From assembly GCA_020881915.1 (NCBI GenBank), contig JAJFPB010000005.1:1054001-1118000 (forward strand): a stretch of DNA of 64,000 nucleotides, read 5' to 3'. The DNA comes from Paramyrothecium sp. XJ0827 (taxonomy: Eukaryota > Ascomycota > Sordariomycetes > Hypocreales > Stachybotryaceae). Below are positions 9,437 through 21,295 of this stretch, piece after piece (the stretch's first letter is position 1; every line of letters begins with the position of its first letter). The notes below the pieces were generated by a model that did not search any database, was not told the origin of the DNA, and saw only the letters and a program-made list of their open reading frames with translations. A program made the translations under genes and the position numbers.

Positions 9437-12400
9437 TTATGCAAGCCTGTTGTGCTCTCTCGAATCCATGTCTCCCGCAAGGTTCATGTGCATGATTGCG
9501 TCTGTGGTCCAGTCTTCATCCGCGTCCCTTCCCTTGTTCTCGCTCAGCCACATGCTTTCTCGGCCGTCTACGCTCGGCAGCCGGATCTGCGGAGGCACCT
9601 GACCATCCCTAGATCCAAGGCCCCGGCCCTGGTGCGAGTTTCCGGGGTGTCCATAGGCCATGCTTAAATGCTGACCCGGTGGCTGTGCGTAGCCAGGCCC
9701 TGACGGAGGGGGCGAGGTCGTCGGGCTCACTTGGGGCGACCCGCCAGCAATGGCCATACCTACCATGGATGGATCGTGCTGTCCGTCGTGCGAGAAGCCA
9801 TAAGTTGACTGGTGCATCATGCCCATGTGGGCGGCAGTCGGTGTGATGTCGGCCAAATGATCCATCTGCTGATCAAATTCCTCCTGCTCCAAGATTTGTG
9901 GTGCGGGCTCGACGTTCCTTAGGCTCGAAGACGTCGCTGGTGGAAGGCCTATGCTGCGCCCGCTTCCCGTTGACGCTCTGTGCACATCGGGCGCGTCTGC
10001 GCCGCCGGTATGTTCTGCCAACGCCTCAGCGTCGAGGTCACGTATGGCGAATTGGGCCAGGGAACGCAGCTTGCGCGTCACCCATCCGGCCAAAATCTTT
10101 CCTCGCTGCTTCTCTCCCAGTCGTGATCGGGGGAAGTCTCCCTTGTTGACAAAGGCAACAATGTCGACGATAATCTGGTGCTCGTTGAGGATGGTGTTGA
10201 CAATGACGGGAACAATCGAGGCTAGGTACGGCTTGCGGTTAACTTCCACAAGCACCACAACTAGACCGCCAGCTTGGAACACAGCACTATACGTCGTCAG
10301 CATCAAACCATCTCACGGGTTGCAAAAGCTACTCACCAGCCGTTGGGGACGATGTTACGGTGGCAGCGCTCCACTGAGGCCTCAATGTCCATCGGGAAGT
10401 GACTCAACCCGTTGATTTCGAAAGTCTCGCCGATGCTTCCAAGCACGAACAGAACTTGCATATCCACCTGCGCTCCGCCAGGCCCGATAGGCCGGCTGAC
10501 ATTGTGGAGGAAGCCAAGGTCACCGGTGCGGACGTATTGGACGCTGGGGTCGCCGTCCACGGTACGTCCGTCGAAACGTTCTGCATCAAACGCATCTTTT
10601 GAACCGTAGAATGCCTTGACGCACGCCTCCGAGTCGACCCAAATCTCTCCGTATTCACCGTCATTGCAGTGGACGCGGCTCTCGGGGTTGACAATCGCAA
10701 TTTGCGTAGACACGGGCACCATGCCGGAATCCTGGATGAGCAAGGCTCGCGGATCAGTGTCGGGGTCGACCGGGAACACCAGGCCGCGACGAAGAGCCTT
10801 GGTATCGAGCCATAGCTCGATGGGCTCAATACACATGTAAGACCTCGACGCCACCATTGGGTTCAACACGTGAGAGTAGACTGTGTTGATGGCCGTGCGG
10901 TCCAGACCAGCGGCTGCGAAGTGTAGGCGCACCTTTTGGAAGACATCTACTCTTGGTCGACTGTCTGCCGTGATCATCATGTTGCGGAGCTCATGCAGAG
11001 TGAATCCCTTCGCCTGCATCGAAGCCATAGCGTGGTCGAGCATCTGCGGGGTGGCATACGTATCTTTGATCTTGTACCTGGATAGGGTCACGAACAGGGA
11101 CATGGGGTTCTGCGCGAATTCAACAGGAGAAAGGAGGTAAGTTGGCGTGCCGATGTAGATGCCCATGAGGCAGGTGTGTATGAAACCCAACCCAGTCGTG
11201 CTCCGCACACAACCAAGGACGGGCCTTGAGCTGGTCATCTGGCAAGTCTCCTTCTGAACCTTGCACATGGCCATGACGGTGTCATGGCCCAATTGCACGG
11301 CGATTCGGCGTTGGTCAGGGGTCCAGTATGTCCAAACGATCACGGGATACCCAGGCCGTATCCACGTCGGGTCCATGGTTAGCCCAAGGTCCCTCAATCC
11401 ACTGTTCTGCTTAGGTGGCTTGGTAGTATTGTAGGTGTTGGGCATGGTGATTTTCAACACAACGGCCGATTGCTTAATGTGACTGGCGACAGGCTTGAGC
11501 TTGAGCAGGTGGTCCACATCCTGATTGACCAGCACGGCCTTGACGTTGTAGTCGGCAATGATGTGCACATATGCCGGCACATCTTCATTGAGTCGGTTCT
11601 GGTCGATAGGTGCCATGGGGATGATGACCGCACCGAGGTTGATGCAGGCGTGAACTGCGAAGACGAAGTCTTCTGAATGCGTGTACATCAACACGAGATG
11701 GTCACCAGGCTTCACCTTGACCTTGTTCTTCAGATACATGGCCACGGCGGCAACCCGCGAGTCAAACTTCTTCCACGTAATTCCTTTGCCTTCACGGCCT
11801 CTGCCGTCAATGGTACAGTACGACAGCTCTTCAGGTTGTCGGGCTACGCGCCACTGAATGAGGTCGGTGATGCATGAAAAGTTGTTGAGGGGGGTCGAGG
11901 TCCTGTCATCGATGACAACCTCCCGGCGGTCGATCCCGGAGTATTGCTTGTCAGCAGGCATGAGAATGTCTGCTCGAGACTCGGACGATATTTGTGACCA
12001 GATGCCGCCGATAGGATCTATGCCGATGGGAAGATTGAGAACCGCATGCTCGACGCCAAATTTGACGTGGACGCACGGGAGATTGCCTAGGTCAAACTCA
12101 CGCCGACACAGCATATTGCCAATCTCGCGGCGGCCGTTTTTAATCACTCTTGGAAGAGAGTTTGGAGGTGTTATCATGACACAGTAAAGCCGCAGATGAT
12201 GCTCCTGCACGAGCACCTCTATGCAACGCTCGGCAAGGGAGTCTAGAAGCGCTGTATCGGGCTGCCTGGGGGGACCTCCGGATGTAAGAGGCGCCGTTGA
12301 AGCAGCAGCTGACTCGAGCACAACAACCGGCAAGTGCTCCTCGTTGACAAAGACGTCAAACGCGGAGCAGTCGTAAATCTTGGGAACATTCGTGACAATG

Positions 12401-15117
12401 CTGACCACGATGTGCTGCACGAAGAAGTGCCGATACTCCGCAATTTCATGACCATGCTCGACCCATTCCACCCTCTGGCGGATGCGATCCTCGTAGAGAC
12501 CCAACACGAAGATCTTGCCTTCAATGATCGTACCCAGAAGGCCGGTCCGCAGGAATTCGGGCTCGACAGCGGTTGGCGTTGGCTCGCCAGGGTCAAACTT
12601 GTATGGACGAGCATGGAAGATGAGCTCGGTGTTCTTTGGCTGGGCCCAGAAGCCGCCAGAAAGAGAAGGGGAATCAACCCACAGCTCTCCGATCGAGTGA
12701 GGCGAGGCAAGCAGGCCAGTTTCTGGATCGACCACGGCAAGCGTTGCGTCTGGAATTGGATAGCCGAAAGCGCCAACTCGCACTGTACCGGGCTCGTTGC
12801 TCTTTTTCTTGGCATCATCGCCAATGGCGACCACCACCACCTCGTTTGTCTTGAGGGCCTCGCGATCGAGAAGAACTTCGGTCAGCTCAACCTTATCTTT
12901 CTGTTCCTTTGTTGTTGTGGTGCCGCCCAGCAAACTTCCGAAACCGTTTGACGGCGCTGGCTTTTCTTTCTCCTTTTCCTTTTCATCCTTGTCTTCTTCT
13001 GAATCGACGTCGATATCCAGCTCCAGTTTCAAGGGGACGCCCATGCGCTCCTCGCCGCCTAGCCAATCACGGACGCTAATCAACATCCCGCCGTGTTCGG
13101 GAAGACAAAGCATTGGGGCGACAACCTCGCGAGCCCGTGGATTGCGTAGTGGACGAAGCCAACGGTCAGCCAAGACTTCGTGGAAGCCACCATCCACCGT
13201 CAGGGTGTCGATCAGACACAACTTTACGGACTTGAAGTCAGGCTCTGTGCCTTTTTTGTAATTTCGTGTTGTCATGGGATCTTGCTGATAGTTGTAGGCC
13301 GCGCGCTTCAGGCCAGGGTAATCGGCAACCATAACAGTCGCCTTGTACTTGGTGATCAGGTGTGCATAGAGTCCCGGTACATCAACCGCTTTGCTGTCAA
13401 ACCATACCGTTGTGTGACCACCGTACACTGTCATGAGTACACCTAGGATCATGCCAATGCCTTGTCGCGGTTCCAGGTAGGACAGCATGATCTCACTGCT
13501 GGAGCTACGGCCAATCAAGCGACCATTCTTGTCTCGCAGCGAGGGGTTGAACGTATCTCCAGGGCCGTTACCCGGCATCGTGGCAAAGACCGCGCTGAGG
13601 CAGGCCATCTGATGCATAATCGTCCGGTGGCTGAGCACCACTCCTCGCAAGTCTCCCGTGGGTGCGCGGGAGAACTCAATGTATGCCAGGTCCGGCACGA
13701 CCAGTGGTGGAACATCGTCCTTCTTCTTGGGATGGTAGCTGCCAAACTCGTTGGTTTTCCACCATTCAACACCCTTGGGCCAGGTCAGCTTCTGAGTTGT
13801 TATGTCTCGCTGAAAGGCTTTCAGGTTATTGTCCGTTGTCAAAGCCAAATGAGCCTGCGTTGAGGTGAGGACATAGTTGAGGCGCTGATAGTCTTGCAAA
13901 TCATTAATGGGCACAGCTACTACGCCTGCAATGAAACATCCCAGGAGCGCAATGGCGAAATCAATGATTTCGCTGTCGCGGTAGATCAGGGCGACACGAT
14001 CACCGCGATACAGCGAACTCTTGTCTCGAATAACCTGGGCTACCTTTTCGGCTCTCGAAGCAAGCTTGTCCCAGGTGATGGACGCTATTTCCTTGCCCTT
14101 GCTGTCGAGTACCCAGTACGCTGGCCTCTTGGCGATTGTTCTTGCTCTGTGTCGCAGAACGGCGGCAATGTTGTCGAACTTTGACATTGGTGTGTTGTTG
14201 TCGTGGGGGTCCTGGATCGCGAAGGGCACATCTCTGGGCTCGAGCGGCAGCTGGTATTCCAGCGCTTCTGGGGGCGGCAGGTCGCCAGCGGTGAGCATGG
14301 GTGGTGCCATGGCGGCGGTAGGAGAAAATGCATCGCTGGACGAGTATCGCTGCTGCACGCCGTACTCAGCGTTCTGGCTCTGATCATAATGTTGCTGACC
14401 GGCAAAATCGGAGAAGTAGCCTTGGTGATCTAGTAGGGTCGTCGTCCTGCCGTCATACGGCTGCTGCTGCGAGTCTGGGTACGCGCCTTGCTGGTCTGGA
14501 TTGAAAGCGTAATCGCCCGAAACCATGGTCCCACTCCTGGTGGGAGGATCATTCGTGGATGCACCGAAGAAGAGCGAGTCACGCTTTCCAGTCAAGGGAC
14601 GCTCAGCGATGGCGCCGCCTGGCTGCAGGAGGTGGGCGGGATTCAGACCCGGAGGCGGGCCATTTCCCGAGGTTGGTCGATGGACGGGCGACATTGGACT
14701 ATCAAGGCCCAGGCCGGTACTGCCCCAGGAGCTGACCCTATGGCCATCGTTGGCGCCGAAACTTGGAGCATCGGGGGAATGTATTCGAAGACCGAGCGTG
14801 GGCTGTTCGGGGGATGCAGGAGAGTGCGATTGAACCGGGCTGGGGCTCTGGAATTGCGAGAGCAGCAAGGTTCTTCGTTTCTGGTAACTAAGATCAAAGA
14901 CGCTGTTAATAATCGCTCAGGCCTTGGGGAATCGAGGCGGTTTCCTACCCTTTCTGCGTAATGTCTCCCTCCTAAAGCGAGGAACTGTCAGTGGGATCGC
15001 GGATGGTGCGGAGACGTCGACAGGGCCAAGTCGTGCGGATTGAGGGGATAGACATACCTCGAGCTCGCGCTCTAGCTCGTCAAGCTTGGCTTGGAGCTCG
15101 GCGTCGAGTTCAGCCAT
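9437..15117 (-). CDS. cps1: CPS1-like protein: DMAP1-binding N-terminus plus two AMP-binding (adenylate-forming) domains
   Basis: Four exons: 15058-15117, 14949-14971 (only 23 nt), 10337-14887 and 9437-10286; 1827 aa. The family includes fungal CPS1, a general virulence-associated factor first described in Cochliobolus, and animal DIP2. Seen: an N-terminal DMAP1-binding-type segment (MAELDAELQAKLDELERELE, then EGDITQKGYQKRRTLLLSQF across two introns), a low-complexity Gln/Pro/Ser region, a first adenylation-like domain (about 265-830, with YIEFSRAPTGDLRGVVLSHR) and a second (about 1020-1650, with YVRTGDLGFLHN). The usual nucleotide-binding loop (SGSTGxPKG type) is altered in both copies, so normal acyl-adenylate chemistry is doubtful. 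A short disordered tail follows. Three splice joins restore frame exactly. The gene is transcribed away from the HET locus. Confidence 0.93.
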
Positions 15118-15847
15118 GACTGAGACGAGACGACGGCAGCGCACTTGAGGTATACAGAGGCGCGAGTTCAGATGCGGCGGAGAGTGGGAGACTGGACTAG
15201 GCCCGCTGCCATGTCTCAGGGTTCGCTGGCGCGACTGTGTCTCGTGACGTAGGTAGGTCTCGGTAGTGTGCAGGGTGAGGAGCGAGGGTGCGTCCTGCTG
15301 TGGGACCGCAGACTGCGGATGAACCTTGCTTGGCTAAGGAAATAGTAAGGTATGGTCAATAATAAATGGCAAGGGCAGGCCGGGGAGGGATTAAGGTACG
15401 ACAAAGGGATGGTACAGAGTACCTTACTTCAATCAGGTACCAAAAAGGTGGCGTCTGCACGCAAGCAGTTTAGTTCCACTACCGCTTTGACTTGACTTGG
15501 CTTTAACCTCGGGCAACCGGCCTCCCACTCCCCTCGACAAACCCCATCAACAAGCGACTCGGTAAAAGTGGCACTGCATTCAACGGCTTAACATATTGTT
15601 ACTCAAAGAAACTGTAACACCATCAGGCAACCAGACACTGTTCAATAATTGCTTCCATCAACATGTGTTTCCTCTTGGAACTTGGAGCGGTGCATATCAC
15701 CCAGGCTATACTTCATGCTGGACCCTTAGGCTCGGGGACATTGCTCAATGTGCATGCCCGTAGTCAGCCAGACAGCATATCTTAATCAAGCAGTCCGCTC
15801 CTCCGACACGCTCAAAGCACTTTCCAGATCATTTCAGACGCTGCAAC
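15118..15847. promoter_or_regulatory. divergent promoter spacer between CPS1-like and HET genes
   Basis: About 730 nt between two outward-reading starts. The stretch 15392-15441 has three copies of a GGTAC-type motif (TAAGGTACG, GGTACAGAGTACCTTAC, CAGGTACC), a motif seen in several other spacers of this window. Confidence 0.45.
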
Positions 15848-17827
15848 ATGGAAACGCTATGCAGTCATTGTACTGGTATCTTCCAGCTCACGCCGGCCAG
15901 CCGAGATACTGACATCCCGCATTACTGCAACCTCCAGGATGCATATGACTCTGCGGAAAGCTGTGCCATCTGCAAGGCACTCAAATCCACCTGGCCTTTC
16001 AAGGAAGCGCGGGATAGATTCTCTGATGTGACCGATGAAAGGCTTAGCTCAATCAAGCTATCACTAAGTCTCTTGTCCATGACACTATCTTCTGATGGCA
16101 TTTCCTGCATGCTTCTGGCAGGTGGCATGGACGTGAAATGGCACGCTCTGGAGTATCGCAAGATTATCTCTGTAGTGGTATCTAGAGACAAAGGTTGGTT
16201 CCCTGCTGGTGCCCCGCTGTCTTTGATCCCAGGACTAATCGACCACAGGCTCGCCAGCCCACAGTACTATATGGTCAAAAGCAGGGCCAAAGGCGCCAGA
16301 CAAGCTGGTTATTTTGAAGAGCTGGATGGCGGAGTGTGAGTCTACACACCCGGAATGTGCTCCACAAAGCCTATCGCTACCGGCCAGGATGGTGTATGTC
16401 GGAGACGAAGAATCCCAGACTCGACTTGTGTCTCTCGACGGTAATAGCAGCAGTGTCAAATTTGCTGCCTTGAGTCATTGCTGGGGTACCTACATCCCAC
16501 TGCAAGCAACCACTCAAAACATTGATGATTCTGCTCAAAAAATCCCAATCGAGGCACTTCCCCAGACGTTTCGGGAAGCTGCCCGTATCTGCCGTCTCCT
16601 GAAGATCCCTTACATATGGATTGACAGCTTGTGCATTGTGCAGGACGATGCAGCGGACTGGCGTCGGGAAGCGGCACGGATGAAGGACGTTTACGCTGGC
16701 AGTGCTCTGACCATTGCGGCGGAAGCGACAAATGGTCTAGATGGCTGCTACTCGGACAGGTGGGAGGACAACGGGCGAAAATACGAGCCCATGCAATTTG
16801 AGGCGCATGAGGAACAAGGAGGCGACGTTGTTGCTCGTGTTGATCACGGGAACTTGATGGAAAGGATCACACAAACCCCACTAAGCGGCAGAGGCTGGGC
16901 CTTGCAAGAGGAAGTCTTACCGTATCGTACCCTCTATTGTACAGGGCCCGAGATACATTGGCGATGCCGCCGTGTACACCGAACCGAAGATGGTGCCTTC
17001 TTTGAACGGAGCAAGTTCAAGAACACGATTGCCGAGCCATTGCCGGCTAAATCTTCGTTCTTTCCAGCGAGTCATCCATGGCTAGCTTGGATGCAAGAAT
17101 ATTCTCAGAGGCAGTTTACCATCCCACAAGATCGCTTGAGTGCCCTCGAGGAATGGTGGAACAGTTTACTGAGTTCTCTGGTTACACACATCTTCTGGGC
17201 TGCTGGGAAGAATCTATGTCTACCGAGCTCTTATGGATGAGAAGGGACCGCGAGACTATCAAGTCTTTCCCTTTGCCTGGTATCCCGTCATGGTCCTGGC
17301 TTTCCACCACTGACATTACGTTCGATTTCTGGGGCATTGTCGATACGGAGGAAGTCTCGGGAGCGGAAGTCAAGGATCACACTTTGTTGACAGACGCTGT
17401 GGTTGAATGGAAAGGTCTTCCTCTTCTATCTGACATTAAGCACACCAAACTCATACTCGAGGGCCCGGTCAAACAATTCACGCTTTGGGTGGCAGCCGAG
17501 GGCGCTTTCCACAAACCACCATATTTCGAGGTGGGTGAAGAAGTTCTAGACTGTAGCAAGTCGCCGATACCGTGGCGATGTGTAGCTCATTTCGACTTTG
17601 AGGAAAACAACGCGTCTGATATCTATACTTGTATACTCATGCGAACCACCCGTTTTGGGAGCAGGAGTGGGAGCAGGAGTGACAGCCAGACGAACGAAAC
17701 ATTTCTCATCCTATCGCCAAAGCACGACCACACCTATAAACGAATTGGCATTGTCACTTTTTTGTATGACCATCCGAAAGACTCCAGCTTTCAAGATGCG
17801 AGTAACCGACAAGTCAGCATAATCTAG
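15848..17827 (+). pseudogene. HET (heterokaryon incompatibility) domain protein gene with a one-base frameshift
   Basis: Exon 1 is 15848-16193 and exon 2 starts at 16249 after a 55-nt intron whose splice restores frame. As read, the protein stops at 17240 (445 aa). HET domain proteins of filamentous fungi trigger cell death on fusion with an incompatible strain. Seen: an N-terminal CxxC region (LCSHC, AICKAL), a linker with WMAECESTHPEC, then the three HET blocks AALSHCWG (188-195), YIWIDSLCI (237-245) and GRGWALQEEVLPYRTLY (W332), followed by EYSQRQFTIPQDRLSALE. Directly after this, at 17148-17150, the family-like continuation (MVEQFTEFSGYTHLLGCW, then ELLWMRR and PSWSWLS) is in another frame, open to 17827. 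The shift equals one missing base. The HET domain itself is intact, so a truncated protein could still be made. A sequencing error is the main alternative. Confidence 0.75.
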
Positions 17828-19243
17828 TAGCAGCCTTGAAAAATCAAGGCCAAATCTCACGCGATATTGCCACTACACTTGTTACTGCGATTATACCCTA
17901 AAAGGTTGGTACAGTACCTGCGCGACAAACCATCGTCGAATAACAAGGACCCCTGTCAAGGAGGGGCATTCAAAAGGGAACGGAGGGGTTGTCGCCACTC
18001 GTATCATGCACAGAAATGGACCAGCCGCATTTGATAGGCCACCGCAAAGCCGCATTGTTGGCGAAATACGAGAACGAAACGTCAACAGGCCAGCAGTGTG
18101 TTTGCGTGGATTTTACGCCTCGCCACTTTAGACTCGCGGCGAGCTGAGCGGATTATCCGCCATTTCTACATTGGGGGATTAAGTTGCGCTAATGCCCTGC
18201 GGGCGCCAAGGGCCGGACGCCTCTTGTTGATCACTGGACGCCGGCCTTGTTTGCTTGCGAGAATCCTGCTTCGCAAGGTTTGTGCCATCGACCTGAAAGA
18301 ATTCGATGAGTTGCGGATGCTGATGTTCCCTTTGCGGTTGTTCAGACAAAGGCACAATGACTAAGCCTTGGCTTGACGACTTCCCATAAGCTTTTGCTTC
18401 ATTCAATGCGTAACTCAACCAATTACGGTAGCTTCCTGCTGAAAGACACACTTCATTAGTGAATGAAACGATTCTCCCTGAACGGGAATTTTTACATTCG
18501 TGAGTGAAGACGAGAATCAGCTTCGTTCACCAGTCCGGGGTCAGTTCGATTAACAGGGCCGGCCCGAGCGTGCCCCCACGTTCTGATAAATAAGGTAACT
18601 TCCAGGATAAAAAATACAAGCCGCGATCTACACATAGCCTGGCTTCTCATCCCGAAGGGATATCCAACATTTTGGACAAACCGGATGTCCTCAATGTCGA
18701 ACTCATCGGGTTTCTGGTTGGTGACTTAAGTGTCTGTGACTGGCCGATGAGGATTCACTCAACAAGGTTTCCATGGATTGTATGCCGGCTAGATCATGGG
18801 CATGTCGCTGAATGCGTTGGGCCTTGACTATTCACTGAAAGACAATTGTTCATTACAGCAACAAACCCAGAAAGAAGCACGGTTGTTCTGGCCTCTCTTT
18901 TGAAGAGAGCCCTTTATGCATTGTATCCAGCTTCGCCTTGTGTGTTGCAAGTGAATGCCATTCCACCTTTGTGTCTAACAATAACCCGCTACTTTGCCTT
19001 TAGAGCGGTTCATTGACTGAACTGAAAGGCTCAGACTACATTCCCATGGTGAATGGCATTGTTGGCCAGTCTTGTCGGGACACCATGGTTGCTTCTTAAG
19101 CAGCCCAGATCCCGTCGACTTCGTTTTAGATAGCCAACACTCTACCGCAGAAGTTGATCTTACTGCAATCTATATTTCACCTTGAACGGCTGGATACCGA
19201 CTGCTCTTCGCTTCTAGACTGTATTTTATTTTGGCTATTCGAA
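17828..19243. other. 1.4-kb spacer upstream of the zinc-finger-like gene, no gene seen
   Basis: Frames here are short and lack motifs. An imperfect inverted repeat is present at 18459-18530. The area between the broken HET gene and the unrecognised 683-aa gene may be degraded accessory DNA, but I could not identify a transposon. Confidence 0.4.
18459..18530. repeat. imperfect inverted repeat (arms about 18 nt)
   Basis: The left arm GTGAATGAAACGATTCTC at 18459-18476 is close to the reverse complement of the right arm GAGAATCAGCTTCGTTCAC at 18512-18530, with a few mismatches and one length difference. The spacer is about 35 nt. It could fold into a hairpin or be a remnant of a small element; no target duplication was identified. 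Confidence 0.45.
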
Positions 19244-21295
19244 ATGGAACAACACTCACCACAGCAGCCGCTCACTTTTCCCAGCCTCAGTCCTGCCGCT
19301 CTCTCGGATGTTTCTGGGACTGATGATTTGAATCGTATCTCCGACAATGGAGGCCCGCTAGAGGCGGATTCAGACATGAGCATTGGAAATATTCAGGGGC
19401 AGTTTTCGGACGAGGATGGTTTCGACTTTGCCAGTATGTTGGATGATGTCGCGTCCGATCCGGATTCACGTGCTAACCAAGAGACTCGCTTAAACGACAT
19501 GACACCGGACCATGCTCCCCTGTCACAAGAGCTTCCCATTGACCCTCGTCTCTTTGGTTTCCAGAATGGATCCGACCACGTCATGGGCTTTGAACCGACC
19601 ATGATGCAAGCAGGGACGGGCAGCCTTGACAGTGTTCTGGTCGGTCATCCAAACCCATACGTGTGCCAAACCCAAGTGGCAGCTCCTAACTATTACCCTC
19701 AGTGCCCACAGGCCCTAGGCCTATGCCAGCCCATCAATTACCACCATCAGAGGCCTTGGACGCCTCAGTCTTACTGGGCTCTAAATCAATTCAGGACACC
19801 GCAAGGTCACCAGTGCCCGAATGCTCCTCAGTATGCTCAACAGCCACATCTGATCCAGCCTTTGGTACAGATGGTTCCTCAATGCGCCCCTAATTGCCCA
19901 CCGCACGCTAACATGCAATATTTGCAGCAGTTCAAAGCCCCTGTTCGCATCCAGCGAACCCCTAGTCTACGACAGACTCGCCCTCCGACTCAGGGCTCAA
20001 CGCACTCAAGTCCTTACTTGAGCGGCTCGGCATTCGGGTTTTGCCCAGGCGGCAACGGTGACGGACTGCCGAACACACAGGGCTGGCGCTTTGTCTCGGG
20101 GAAAAAGGTCCCTGCCAGTCGTAAGACCAGTGAAGCCTCCAGACTAAAGCAGTTGTCGAAGTCTTACAGTACGTACATTCCTGAACCCTCGAGTTGGGGC
20201 CGGCAGGGCGCAAACTCGAAACCCTTGTTCACCTATACTAAAGGGGGTTGCTGGACTAAGGGGCGCAAATACAACGGGGAGCAGTTGAGATATTACATGG
20301 AAAACTGCCCCAGGCAGCTCTTCGTCTGGGTTCAGCAATGCCCTGCGCAGGCAAATTGGAGAATGGATGCGGATGACAATGTCTGCCGCTGGGACCAGTG
20401 CCCCGTCCGGAGCCACAAGATCTCGCCAGGCTGGCTGCGAGTAGCGTTTGACGAGTTTGGCATGGAAACATCGACTGGAATCAAGGACCCCTACAAGGTC
20501 GCCGGGACCATGCACCTCTGGTGCTTTGAGCAGTGCTGCAACATTGCCGAGGTTTACAACGCCGGGAAACTTTTCGCTGATGTTCGCAACCTACCTTTGG
20601 AGGAGCTCAACCGCATGAGTATTGCCCGCGACACGGATCGTGACATAATGGACCATTCATTTCGACCTTGGTTCAAGAAACAGCCGATGCCTAACAGATC
20701 CATTCAGTGGAAGCCGCTCAAGCACGAGGACTCTCTTTCGTATACGCTGGTGGATCACCACTTGAAGGCGCAGGCAGAGGCGCGCCAGTCCACGCGAGCA
20801 ACACGCAACGCGGTCAGACCAGAGGGAGACTGGAAGACGTTGGACGTGCACATGGGAAACCTGGGTCTATACGCAGGCATCTCGGAACGGCGAAGTAGGG
20901 GTTTCAGGTCGGAGTTTGAGCGCGAGCCTCAACCGGCGCAGCTGGACGAGCAAGGTTCCGATTCTTCGGATCTGGGGATGTCAGAAGGAGTTGACCAGAT
21001 TGTCGATAACCTTGTGAGTGACTGCGATTTGGAGGGTATCTTCGGACCGGACTGGCATGACCAGTACGCGGACATTATTTTGAACACTTCCAACGGCGAT
21101 GATTTCCAGGCGCCAGCAGATTTTAGTGCGACTGGAGAGGTGGAGGAGGTAGCACACGCCACAAATGGTGCTGAGCAGGTTATAGAGAGTCCGAGTTCTG
21201 GAAAACGGCAGCGCGATGAGACAGAAGAAGAGGAGGATGGCGGCCACGAGGAAGAGCGCCTCGCCAAGCGAATGCGGGCTTCTAAATCCGATTAG
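19244..21295 (+). CDS. unrecognised protein with a Cys/His cluster resembling a PARP-type zinc finger
   Basis: Single exon, 683 aa from the first ATG in the open frame (the frame continues upstream without an ATG). I do not recognise a named family. The N-terminal half (about 1-300) is acidic and then very rich in Gln, Pro and Tyr, like an activation or disordered region. A Cys/Trp-rich core lies at about 320-480: GGCWTKGRKYNGEQLRYYMENCP, then CPAQANWRMDADDNVC, and a cluster C381-x4-C386 ... ISPGWLRVAFDEFG ... H424-x2-C427. The order CxxxxC, I..G.LR.AF, HxxC resembles the PARP-like finger, which binds broken DNA ends, although that finger normally has CxxC. This is inference. The C-terminus is acidic and ends in a basic stretch (EERLAKRMRASKSD) that could be a nuclear localisation signal. 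It stands alone beside the broken HET gene. Confidence 0.75.
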   Translation: MEQHSPQQPLTFPSLSPAALSDVSGTDDLNRISDNGGPLEADSDMSIGNIQGQFSDEDGFDFASMLDDVASDPDSRANQETRLNDMTPDHAPLSQELPIDPRLFGFQNGSDHVMGFEPTMMQAGTGSLDSVLVGHPNPYVCQTQVAAPNYYPQCPQALGLCQPINYHHQRPWTPQSYWALNQFRTPQGHQCPNAPQYAQQPHLIQPLVQMVPQCAPNCPPHANMQYLQQFKAPVRIQRTPSLRQTRPPTQGSTHSSPYLSGSAFGFCPGGNGDGLPNTQGWRFVSGKKVPASRKTSEASRLKQLSKSYSTYIPEPSSWGRQGANSKPLFTYTKGGCWTKGRKYNGEQLRYYMENCPRQLFVWVQQCPAQANWRMDADDNVCRWDQCPVRSHKISPGWLRVAFDEFGMETSTGIKDPYKVAGTMHLWCFEQCCNIAEVYNAGKLFADVRNLPLEELNRMSIARDTDRDIMDHSFRPWFKKQPMPNRSIQWKPLKHEDSLSYTLVDHHLKAQAEARQSTRATRNAVRPEGDWKTLDVHMGNLGLYAGISERRSRGFRSEFEREPQPAQLDEQGSDSSDLGMSEGVDQIVDNLVSDCDLEGIFGPDWHDQYADIILNTSNGDDFQAPADFSATGEVEEVAHATNGAEQVIESPSSGKRQRDETEEEEDGGHEEERLAKRMRASKSD

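Noticed and set aside
12334..12951. Plus-strand frame of 205 codons
   Set aside because: Antisense to the large CPS1-like exon; no family motif.
17078..17827. Separate gene starting at 17078
   Set aside because: Its sequence is the natural C-terminal continuation of the HET protein, so it is treated as the shifted part of one gene.
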